A DNA stretch of 7,058 bases, taken from NCBI GenBank assembly GCA_001603765.1, contig LUZV01000176.1, positions 1 to 7,058 of the forward strand, given 5' to 3'. Under the pieces are notes generated by a model. It ran no database searches. It was not told the DNA's origin and worked only from the letters and a program-made list of their open reading frames with translations. Source of the DNA: Anaerolineales bacterium Chloro_02. GTDB lineage: Bacteria > Chloroflexota > Anaerolineae > Anaerolineales > Anaerolineaceae. The position numbers were made by a program, and so were the translations under genes. This document shows positions 1 through 6,946 of this stretch, piece by piece. Within the stretch, counting starts at the first letter, position 1. Every line of letters begins with the position of its first letter.

Positions 1-26
1 ACTCAGGCCTATTTATTGATTCTTAA

Positions 27-944
27 CCGGACAGCAGTGATCTTTTTAAGGGTGAAACCGCCGCCCGTGGGTTTATTGGGTCTAACAACTTGACTGTTGG
101 CGGGACGGAAAAAAATTTTGAGGCCGGTGTTTTGCTGGACATGGACCTCCCAGCCGAAGCTGCAATGCTCGCAGCATTGGAAGAGGCATGGACCGATTTG
201 CTGCCGGCCTCCTGCCCGGCCACAAAGGTATTGGATGAAACACTCTTAGAAAAACTCATAGCTGACGGCGACGTCGTCAACGAACGTTTCATGAGGCCAG
301 GAAATGGAGACCCGGAAGGCACGCGGGTGGCTGGCGGACGCCGGCCATCGCGATCCGGCCTCGTGGTCAAACCTGAGAGTCCGCTGCCAAAGAAAGCACT
401 TGTCCCTAAAGGTAGGGTGACGGCGGAAACAATCGTGTCGACGGCGACTACTACCACGCCGGCACCTATAGAACCTGCAACAGCACGGGGCCTAGCCATA
501 CAGATCAAGCCGCACCATAACGGCGAAATTTTTCTGAGCGTGACCGCTGTTTTGCAAAATCCCGAGTTTTTTAAGTGGCCCTTTACGGGATGGTCGATTC
601 CGAAAAAGGCTGGCAATCTGCCTTATCCGCAGCTCGACCCAGACCCGGTCGTCAACATTACCGTATACGGCGCAACAACAAGCCCGTTGCTCACACTGTT
701 TGCCTATAAGCTCAACACCATTTACTACACAAAAAAGAGCGAAATCCGGATTACGGCTTCGCCCCTAGTCAGTGTGGTACCCGAATACTCTGTGATGATA
801 ATCGAACGGGGGGAAGCTCACGGAATCGATTATGAAATAACAATCCATACTCCGGATAGCCCGGACTATGCTGCATGGGTGGCTGCCTGTAACCAGGCAA
901 TGCCTAGCGGCGGAAAAGAGCCGCGCAAGTATGGATGGTTTTAG
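27..944 (+). pseudogene. C-terminal fragment of a PLD-superfamily (HKD) nuclease, 5'-truncated or frameshifted
   Basis: The frame is open from 27 to the TAG at 942-944. It begins with the second half of a phospholipase-D HKD motif: GFIGSNNLT (69-95), then a conserved N-F-E (114-122), as in PLD-type nucleases (BfiI/NgoFVII kind, DrmC). A helical stretch follows, then a Gly/Pro/Thr-rich linker (about 295-490), then a compact C-terminal domain (about 490-944) with NGEIFLS and a DPDPVVNITVY strand that could serve DNA recognition; I cannot name it. An in-frame TAA sits at 24-26, and neither His-x-Lys nor an ATG, GTG or TTG codon precedes the motif. TTG at 90 is the Leu of GSNNLT itself, and ATG at 141 has no ribosome binding site, so neither looks like an original start. 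Frame 1 is open from base 1 to 93, so a frameshift near the T run at 43-47 is possible, but it shows no His-x-Lys either. Probably inactive; likely once the partner of the methyltransferase it meets tail to tail. Confidence 0.7.
884..924. other. Two adjacent inverted repeats at the convergent gene ends
   Basis: A perfect 6-bp stem (884-889 with 894-899, loop TAAC) is followed by a 5-bp GC-only stem (907-911 with 920-924, 8-base loop). Both lie inside the last codons of the nuclease fragment and just past the methyltransferase stop when read on the minus strand. No T run follows on the minus strand, and on the plus strand only a short TTTT at 939-942 lies some distance away. They are therefore not convincing intrinsic terminators, though RNA hairpins here could slow or protect either convergent transcript. 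Confidence 0.3.
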
Positions 945-3853
945 GCTTTACGGAAGAGAATTATTTGGTTTTCGGTAATGGCGTTTTTTATGTGCTTATA
1001 ACTCTCCGTCGTTACGTCAATTGAAAGCGTCCCATCGACTTTCAAGCCGAGTGCTCGTCCAATGGACGCGATATGCTTGCACGTCTCAATGACCACCCAT
1101 TCGCCGCCGGCATTGGTCCGGCTATCCCCGACGACATAGAACGCCGGCGCACACGCCTTTAATACGCGGGAGACCTGCGAAAGATTGTCGCGCATATCGA
1201 TGAAATAACGCCAAAGCAAAGCAGCCATGTTGGCACGACGGAAGCCGACATCACCGTTCTTGTTGGCAGTAAAAATCTGTCGGATAGAAGACACCACACT
1301 GTTGGGCAATTGCTCCTTTGCTTCTCGGCCCTGAAGCTCATCCTCCAGACGTTCCTTAATGTTCCTCTTTATCTCACGCGATCCTGTAAGGTTTTCTTCG
1401 ATGTCCGACCGAACCGTGGACGTAAGGCCCATAACAGCAAGTAAAGACAGGCGGTCCGTGTCTATGTACGGCAAGGCAGTGGCATAAGGGGGGCTGGTGA
1501 CAACGCATTCAACGGAATCGGGCCCCAGACCAAGCGCCGTCATCGTCTCAGGTTGCCGGGAATCGCCTTGCTTCACGGTCGGCAGAATAACTCGACCTGG
1601 CTGACGACCAGCGACAGACCAGTATTTTAGCAAGCGGGAGTGCTGTTGCTGTAGGCGCTCCAAGAAGAGCTCAAAAACGGGAGCATCTTCAAGTGGTTCT
1701 TTTCTGCGGCGAATGCGCAAATCCGTCGGGTCCTGCTGGGAGACATCTCGTATGAGACTGCTGATAAGAACTTCGAAGAGGTCAACTAGTGCGGGGTCTC
1801 CGAAAAGGCGAGCCTGTACGAGGAGCCAGTTGAGCTTGTAAAGGACAGGCTCCGAAAACCAGTTAAGAAGCTCCGCATGCGTTTCATCCGGAAACTGGTC
1901 GAGGCTGGCCTTCACAGCGCCACGACGTCTCGTAATGCGCTCCAGAAGTGACCGCATGGCAAGGTCAGCCACGCTACGAGGGGCACACAGGGTGGCGGTC
2001 TTGGCGCGCGCGATCTTCGCGGCTAACGGATTGAAGTCACAGCCATAGGCCGCGAACCCGTTCAACATCCCTTCAAGGAGAAACGTACCGCTGCCACAGA
2101 ATGGATCGAGCACGCGGCCCCCCAGAGGTGCCCCAGAGATGTTTAGGAGAGACTTGGCGAGTTGCGGATAGAACTTGCCTTTGAATGGATGTAGTCCGTG
2201 CGTTGCATATTTGGGGTCCTTACGGCGGCCAGCTTCGGCGTCTCCGTTCTCCAATACCTTTTGCCAGGTAGGATGCGGTTGGACAGTATCACCAATTATG
2301 AAGTCCTTTGCGAAGGTCAGCCGGCGAACATTCCAAAGTGCCGGTTGGCTGAGCTTCATCCGAACGGCATTTTTCCCCTGGTTCACATCCGCCTTAGTGT
2401 CAGTTAAACTGGTAATTTCCAGACCGCGCAACTTTTCCTCAAACTTCCACATCTTGTAAGCTGGGGGATTGAGCGACACCCATACCGGGCGGTTGGGTTT
2501 CTGCAGCACAACAAGCTGTTCGGCCCGCGCTCGTCGGGCAGCCTGAGCAAACGATCTCTTTGTCTGGTGGATGGGCCGATTAATAACGCCAACAACGGAC
2601 AGGTCAGCTGAACGAGCATTCTCACAGATCGCCTCTGAAGTGGAAAAGAACTTGCCCTTAAACAGAGCGTCACCAACTACGAATACTGCATAGCGGCCCG
2701 GTTGAAGTACCTTCGCACACCCCTTCAGGGACAAGGCCATGTCTGCTTGATACTCTTCAAAACCTGAGTCGTTGCGCTGATGACGAAGGTGGGAACCGAT
2801 TTCGATCTGTGCCAGTTCACGGGGATCAAAACCGAGCCAGAAGAGGCGAAAACGATGATAGAGATGGTAGTCGGTCGCATTTGGGTAGGGCGGGGATGTA
2901 ACGATTAAATCAACAGAGTTCTCATCAATTTCGGTTGACAGGTCTTTGCGGCTATCGCCGATGAGAAATCTCGCGTCAGCGTATTGAAGGTCAATCGCCG
3001 CAATTTCCAGCCGGCGTATGACCGTTTTGAGTACCTCCGAGTAAGCCCTAAGGGTGAGGGTCGGTGTAATGGACTTCGGGACCGCAACGTATCGCGTTTC
3101 CGAGTCCTGATTTGAGACACGGATCACAATTCGTGAAAGAGCTAGAAGGGCTGCGTCTCTTGAAAGGTCGCTCGTCGTCTCTTCGATAAGAAACCGGAGG
3201 AGCGCGAGTTCGCCGGTCGCTGCTTCGGAGAACCACTTTTCGCTGTTTGGAATGTCGGGAATGTATTTTTGATAACGGGCGATTAGTCTCTCGCTCCATT
3301 CGGATCGTCGGGCTTCAGGACTAATCATGTGCCCCTCGACGGCGGCAATCAGTTGCTCAAGATCGGCGCGAACATCTGGGGTCATGAACCCTGTCTTCAC
3401 TCGGCCGATAATGCTCGACACCGGGTTCGCATCCAATGAAACTGCTCGACGGCCAAGCCGCACGGCCTCGACGGCCGTCGTTGCACTTCCGGCAAACGGA
3501 TCAAAGACAACGTCACCTCGCACGGAAAGGCTCATGATCAAGCGAGCCGGAATTTGTGGGATGAACTTAGCGGGGTACGGATGCAGGTCGTGAGTGAGGT
3601 AGCGTGTGTCGTCGTCAGTGAAAGCCCAATCCTGCGCTTCCAACGTAGCAAACAGCTCCTCGGGATCGTTCAATTCGCCAGGGTCTGTCAGCTCTGGGAC
3701 ACTCTCCGAAAACGGACGGACGGCGTTTGGGATTGAGGTGGTGATCTGCTCCTCTACCCAATCCGCAAGAGTGACACCTTGTGCCCCGATAGAGTTCAAG
3801 AGGGCCGTTTTCATGCGATCTGAAGTCTCTACGAGCAGTCGTTGACGCGGCAT
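941..3853 (-). CDS. Tandem (two-domain) DNA amino-methyltransferase with RHH-like N-terminus
   Basis: 970 residues; transfers a methyl group from S-adenosylmethionine to an exocyclic amino group of DNA (N4-cytosine or N6-adenine). Residues 1-38 resemble a ribbon-helix-helix fold. Half 1: HDLHPYPAKF (88-97), SAM loop VFDPFAGSATT (116-126), acidic Asp141 in SLDANP, catalytic VTSPPY (318-323), VVGD (392-395). Half 2: HGLHPFKGKF (552-561), VLDPFCGSGT (581-590), CDFNP (605-609), VVTSPPY (784-790), VVGDSR (907-912). The halves also share WFSE (207-210 and 665-668), an S(N/Q)QD block (247-250 and 705-708) and GDSR (299-302 and 763-766), so they arose by duplication, and both keep their catalytic motifs. 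The S/TPPY form is commonest in m4C enzymes but does not exclude m6A. GGAAAGAG lies 8 bases before the ATG. Last gene of the minus-strand cluster, 125 bases after the ATPase; its stop overlaps the nuclease stop. The duplication suggests each half methylates one strand of an asymmetric site (inference). Confidence 0.92.
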   Translation of the reverse strand: MPRQRLLVETSDRMKTALLNSIGAQGVTLADWVEEQITTSIPNAVRPFSESVPELTDPGELNDPEELFATLEAQDWAFTDDDTRYLTHDLHPYPAKFIPQIPARLIMSLSVRGDVVFDPFAGSATTAVEAVRLGRRAVSLDANPVSSIIGRVKTGFMTPDVRADLEQLIAAVEGHMISPEARRSEWSERLIARYQKYIPDIPNSEKWFSEAATGELALLRFLIEETTSDLSRDAALLALSRIVIRVSNQDSETRYVAVPKSITPTLTLRAYSEVLKTVIRRLEIAAIDLQYADARFLIGDSRKDLSTEIDENSVDLIVTSPPYPNATDYHLYHRFRLFWLGFDPRELAQIEIGSHLRHQRNDSGFEEYQADMALSLKGCAKVLQPGRYAVFVVGDALFKGKFFSTSEAICENARSADLSVVGVINRPIHQTKRSFAQAARRARAEQLVVLQKPNRPVWVSLNPPAYKMWKFEEKLRGLEITSLTDTKADVNQGKNAVRMKLSQPALWNVRRLTFAKDFIIGDTVQPHPTWQKVLENGDAEAGRRKDPKYATHGLHPFKGKFYPQLAKSLLNISGAPLGGRVLDPFCGSGTFLLEGMLNGFAAYGCDFNPLAAKIARAKTATLCAPRSVADLAMRSLLERITRRRGAVKASLDQFPDETHAELLNWFSEPVLYKLNWLLVQARLFGDPALVDLFEVLISSLIRDVSQQDPTDLRIRRRKEPLEDAPVFELFLERLQQQHSRLLKYWSVAGRQPGRVILPTVKQGDSRQPETMTALGLGPDSVECVVTSPPYATALPYIDTDRLSLLAVMGLTSTVRSDIEENLTGSREIKRNIKERLEDELQGREAKEQLPNSVVSSIRQIFTANKNGDVGFRRANMAALLWRYFIDMRDNLSQVSRVLKACAPAFYVVGDSRTNAGGEWVVIETCKHIASIGRALGLKVDGTLSIDVTTESYKHIKNAITENQIILFRKA

Positions 3854-3876
3854 AATATTGGCTCTTTCCTGTCCTG

Positions 3877-3922
3877 AGGATGCTTACTTGCATCTTATGC
3901 CATTTTCAAGAAAACATCGCAA
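3877..3922 (-). promoter_or_regulatory. Possible promoter with overlapping inverted repeat upstream of the methyltransferase gene
   Basis: Read on the minus strand, TTGCGA (3922-3917), a 17-base spacer and CATAAG (3899-3894) match the sigma70 -35 and -10 hexamers at four positions each. An inverted repeat GATGC-N6-GCATC (3879-3894) overlaps the -10 element and the expected transcription start, a position typical of a repressor site. The methyltransferase ATG is about 40 bases downstream with its own ribosome binding site. This would let the gene be transcribed apart from the ATPase. Both hexamers are weak and 5-bp arms can arise by chance, so this is only a candidate. Confidence 0.3.
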
Positions 3923-3978
3923 GAGCTTCGTCGGGGGGCCAGAAAAAAGTTTTCCCAACGCCGCAAGCGGATGGGGCA

Positions 3979-6276
3979 TCAGATGCGACGTGCAAACTTC
4001 AAGGTTCGTTCGCAGAAATGCTGGAGTTCTTGGCTATTGATTGCTTCGGTCTCCCATGCCTGATTTGTGTCATGGTGAAACTTGTTGGCGTATTCAAGCA
4101 GGTCCTTGAGTTCATTGATATCGTTCTCGGGTAGAATCTCCGTCGGCGTGCCCTTTCTCTGATTGCAGACCCCGATGAAGGGACCAAGGAGAGTGCCGGG
4201 AGGGAAAGAAGCCGGATAGGCCACCCGCATGAAGGATTCCAGTATCGGCCGCAGGGCCACCGCTACAGCCCGCTCATCGGCAGGCTGTCCACCCTGAACG
4301 TAGGCTGTCACGAGGGCATGGCGTCGGTCATGCTCTGTAATACAGTCCTGATTAACATCCCACGCCCTTAGCGTCGATCCTGTGCCATCGCGCGCAATCG
4401 TGATTGCTGAGCGCGGGATCATGGATGGCCCCTGCCACAAGGCGCATAAGAACGCCTTGGAATGAGATAAGACGATTACTTGGCTAACCCGGCCGATCAG
4501 CCGGCGTATCTCTTGGACCGTTGTCAAAGCCCGGTGCTCATCCAGGCTGGTCATTGGATCATCTATGACAACAACTTTTTGTGCCAAAAGAGGGTCCTGA
4601 TCGAGAGATGCAAAGAAGAATGCGAGCGCCAAAGTGTTTCGATCTCCGGCGCTTAGGGTATTCCGGAAGGCCGGGCCGCCGGCCGGATCAGTGAGGGAAA
4701 CGGGCACGTTATTGATCAGCAGGTTGTACGTGCATGATGACCCTCCCCGGTGGTTTACGGAGCAAACGCTATTAAGCCGAAAACCTGCGTTGAACTTTTG
4801 CAAGTAGGTATTTATCGCGGATTCATAGGCCGGAAAGACAGCCTGCCGATACCGGTCCAGGGCCTCGCGCGCCTGGTCGCGCTGCCCCTCGGTAATCTTC
4901 TTCGCGGCTTTCTGGTCAAGATACGCCTGGCAGAGGGGACCCATCACCGGGCTGTAACGGGCTTCGACAGCCTTGAGCTTCGCTAGGTCCGCCGTGAGGG
5001 TGGCGACGTTCGCCACGGCTGCCTTTTCCTTGACGATGCGAATTTGTGCATTGGTAGTTTGAAGCGCATTGGAAACGGCGGCCACGGCGGTTCGGAATTT
5101 CTCATAATTGGCGATTGCCTCAGTCGCACTGGATGGGAGAGCAATGGGATCAAGCGGGGCCGCCTGTTTAGTTCGCAGGACCTCGATAACCGCTTCCCGC
5201 GCTGCCTTCCAGGTGCGCGCGACCGCCGCCGTATCGATAGCTATTTCGGGAACATCAAGAAAAGTCTTCCAGAACTCCCGGCCTTGTACGGCGATTCGAA
5301 CGGCCCTCTCAAAGGCGGCTGGAGTATCACCGCCATGCGTTGTGTGGATTTGCTTTATTATGTCAGCGATAGCGGTTTTAAGGTTTGCGTAGGCCTGGCT
5401 AAAATATGCTTGGTAATGGGAAATAACGGGGGAGCCGCGCAGGTCTTGGGCACAAAAGGGACAAACCTGATTCTGCCGGCCAGCGGATGCCGACGCTATC
5501 CTTGGTATTCCATTGCCGACCCAGGCCTCAGCTTTTTCGCCCAAAGTGGCGAGGTGGGCCTGCACTCGGTCCGCCGTCGCCGTTTCCAGCCCCGGCAGAT
5601 CACGTGCCAGCAGGGCTGTGAGGGCCGCAGTATCAAAAGCGGGCAGGGAAATAGGATTGAAAAGAGGTTGCTGTTGCACTGGCGCTGCTGATCGTGCGGC
5701 CGCAAGATTTCGTTCGGCATCCTGGATAGCTTGGGCAATTCTTGGGTTGGCCCGTAAGGCACAAAATTGGTCCACCGTAAGCGGTCCCCGCACTGTAGCT
5801 GGGATTGCATCAGCCGCCGCCCTAACAGCGCGATTATGTTCCTCGATTTTAGCGACGTAGGTTTGCACCGTAGAGTTGAGGGTGACGCCGCGCGCACCCA
5901 GGATCAGCTCGTGCAGATTCTCCCTATGCTCGGCCACAATCTCAATGCCGGAGCACACATTTTCCGCGACAAACATATCATCGAAGACCGCCAGATGTGG
6001 CAGGGTGGCCGACCATGCTCCGTTCTGCAACATGAGAGGCGAGCTACCGGCGAGGTTCAGGACGACATGGGGCAGATGTTGTGCAGGAAGCCGTTGCCGA
6101 GCAGCAATTAACCCAGCATCGCCCGATTGCAAAGACCTAAGGATAGCCGCCAACGTAGTTTTACCTCGACCGTTCTCGGCGTGAAGCAGGGTCAATTTTG
6201 AGAAGGGAAGCTGCGCCCCGGACGCGACGGAATCAAATACACCCACATTACGCAAAAGCTGAATCTTCTCGATCAT
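3979..6276 (-). CDS. Zinc-hook SMC/Rad50-like ATPase (AAA_13), candidate RloC-like anticodon nuclease
   Basis: 765 residues, cytoplasmic. The ABC-type ATPase head is split: Walker A AENGRGKTT (33-41) at the N-terminus; signature LSAGDRNTLAL (541-551), Walker B VVVIDDP (568-574), D-loop SLDE (577-580) and the switch His605 in VLSHS near the C-terminus. Between them lie about 350 mostly helical, Ala-rich residues consistent with a folded-back coiled coil, with CPFC (272-275) near the middle as a Rad50-type zinc hook. After the head comes a tail of about 120 residues with R676-x3-E680 and His734-His735. PrrC and RloC tRNases use an Arg-x3-Glu plus a distal His, and RloC has this same split head, CxxC hook and C-terminal nuclease order; on that basis I suggest a tRNA anticodon nuclease whose ATPase senses infection. 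The Arg-to-His spacing (58-59) is longer than in E. coli PrrC, so a generic AAA_13 defence ATPase remains possible. The first P-loop Gly is Ala. GGGGGAAG lies just before the ATG, and the gene starts 24 bases after the small upstream gene. Confidence 0.88.
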   Translation of the reverse strand: MIEKIQLLRNVGVFDSVASGAQLPFSKLTLLHAENGRGKTTLAAILRSLQSGDAGLIAARQRLPAQHLPHVVLNLAGSSPLMLQNGAWSATLPHLAVFDDMFVAENVCSGIEIVAEHRENLHELILGARGVTLNSTVQTYVAKIEEHNRAVRAAADAIPATVRGPLTVDQFCALRANPRIAQAIQDAERNLAAARSAAPVQQQPLFNPISLPAFDTAALTALLARDLPGLETATADRVQAHLATLGEKAEAWVGNGIPRIASASAGRQNQVCPFCAQDLRGSPVISHYQAYFSQAYANLKTAIADIIKQIHTTHGGDTPAAFERAVRIAVQGREFWKTFLDVPEIAIDTAAVARTWKAAREAVIEVLRTKQAAPLDPIALPSSATEAIANYEKFRTAVAAVSNALQTTNAQIRIVKEKAAVANVATLTADLAKLKAVEARYSPVMGPLCQAYLDQKAAKKITEGQRDQAREALDRYRQAVFPAYESAINTYLQKFNAGFRLNSVCSVNHRGGSSCTYNLLINNVPVSLTDPAGGPAFRNTLSAGDRNTLALAFFFASLDQDPLLAQKVVVIDDPMTSLDEHRALTTVQEIRRLIGRVSQVIVLSHSKAFLCALWQGPSMIPRSAITIARDGTGSTLRAWDVNQDCITEHDRRHALVTAYVQGGQPADERAVAVALRPILESFMRVAYPASFPPGTLLGPFIGVCNQRKGTPTEILPENDINELKDLLEYANKFHHDTNQAWETEAINSQELQHFCERTLKFARRI

Positions 6277-6300
6277 AAACTTCCCCCGTACACGGCTCGG

Positions 6301-6609
6301 TTAGGAAGAAACTTCCAGGAGCGCCTCGGCCAGCGCTATTTTTCCGGGCGGCACAATGGACATCAATGGCTCCTCGAATTCTGGCGGCAAAACAAACCAG
6401 GTTGGCATCCCTCGTGATTGCGGGTTCCCGGCCGGACGATCTTTCGTTCCGTTCCACCTAACGGCCAGCCGCCGTTCGCCGTCCCATTCCCCAACAGCCA
6501 AAGACCATCTACCTTCCTTCTCGCTGCTTTCGCCCTGATCAACCAGCACCTGAATCAGAGTCCAATGCTCACGTGGTGATCTGGCTTGTTCCGGCTTGAT
6601 GTATGCCAT
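6301..6609 (-). CDS. Small protein of unknown function, first gene of the operon
   Basis: 102 residues; I do not recognise the family. The ATG (6609-6607) has a near-perfect Shine-Dalgarno AAGGAGGA ending five bases upstream, which fixes the start and suggests strong translation. The sequence is soluble, without signal peptide or membrane segment. Its core is probably a compact beta-rich domain with several Trp residues: WSLAVGEWDG (35-44), LAVRWNG (48-54), then GNPQSRGMPTWFVLP (61-75), followed by a short acidic and helical tail. The frame is intact, and codon use matches the ATPase gene downstream, from which it is separated by only 24 bases, so the two are almost certainly co-transcribed. 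Position and high predicted expression suggest a regulator, inhibitor or adaptor of the ATPase (inference). It has none of the HTH, nuclease or toxin motifs I know. Confidence 0.75.
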   Translation of the reverse strand: MAYIKPEQARSPREHWTLIQVLVDQGESSEKEGRWSLAVGEWDGERRLAVRWNGTKDRPAGNPQSRGMPTWFVLPPEFEEPLMSIVPPGKIALAEALLEVSS

Positions 6610-6673
6610 GGTATCCTCCTTGATATACTGTGACCATATCCTACATCAAGATGGATTGGAATGCACGCATTAA
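6610..6673. promoter_or_regulatory. 5' region of the minus-strand operon with a short inverted repeat
   Basis: This holds the ribosome binding site of the small gene (minus-strand AAGGAGGA, about 6614-6621) and an inverted repeat GATAT-N9-ATATC (6622-6640) directly upstream of it. A TTGATG-N16-TATATC pair on the minus strand resembles a promoter, but its -10 touches the ribosome binding site, so a transcript from it would lose part of that site. The true promoter may lie further upstream. The inverted repeat is placed where an operator or a structured leader would act; evidence is positional only. Confidence 0.3.
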
Positions 6674-6946
6674 GTTGAATACTGCTTCTGCGATCATACA
6701 CAATTTCATGAACAGGCCGGTGCCTTCATTCACGCTACAAGGACCTTATCATCCACAACGAAAAGATGGCACGAGGGGGACCATGGCTACGACCCAGAGG
6801 AACACTTTGGAATGCCGGAAAGCGCCATCCAGGCCGTTTTCGACTCCCACCAGGGCTTGCTCCGTGGCGGGATGTATGTCCCGACCAAAACCGAAGTCGT
6901 CACTATGGAGCAATTTGACGACGTTCATCTTTCTGGAATGACTTGA
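6674..6946 (+). pseudogene. Remnant C-terminus of a type I phosphodiesterase / nucleotide pyrophosphatase-like protein
   Basis: The frame is open from 6674 (after TAA 6671-6673) to TGA 6944-6946. From about 6770 it reads like real coding sequence, with GC-rich third positions: GDHGYDPEEHFGMP, then AVFDSHQGLLRGGMYVP, ending in DDVHLSGMT. The pattern GDHGYD, a Met a few residues on, A-x-F-x-x-H, then G and a Val-Pro recalls the metal-binding end of the alkaline-phosphatase-superfamily type I phosphodiesterases (ENPP-like). Everything upstream of that segment is missing, and no start with a ribosome binding site exists (first ATG 6812). It is either a gene fragment left at an island edge or a small unrecognised protein. 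Family assignment is from memory of the motif. Confidence 0.4.

Noticed and set aside
23..616. 197-codon minus-strand open frame opposite the nuclease fragment
   Set aside because: It is antisense to sequence with clear PLD-family motifs, has no ribosome binding site and shows low-complexity Ser/Ala-rich translation.
884..924. Bidirectional intrinsic terminator between the convergent genes
   Set aside because: The stems are short and no T run follows directly on either strand, so it is listed only as inverted repeats.
27..3853. DISARM locus (PLD protein DrmC plus methyltransferase)
   Set aside because: No DrmA helicase or DrmB is present, and the methyltransferase is a tandem TSPPY enzyme unlike DrmM; the shared PLD superfamily alone is not enough.
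5044..5691. 215-codon plus-strand open frame inside the ATPase gene
   Set aside because: It lies antisense to the zinc-hook region of a well supported gene, its translation resembles no protein, and no ribosome binding site precedes it.
941..6609. Type I restriction-modification or BREX locus
   Set aside because: No specificity subunit, HsdR helicase, PglZ or BrxC-like gene is in the window; only the ATPase recalls accessory genes of type I loci.
6619..6646. TTGATG-N16-TATATC as the operon promoter
   Set aside because: The -10 would abut the ribosome binding site, so transcription would start inside it. Kept only as a remark.
6630..6941. 103-codon plus-strand open frame with GTG start, divergent from the small gene
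   Set aside because: Its translation is Ser/Thr/Arg-rich and implausible, and in the second half another frame (ending 6946) reads far more like protein. Its start falls in the operon's leader.
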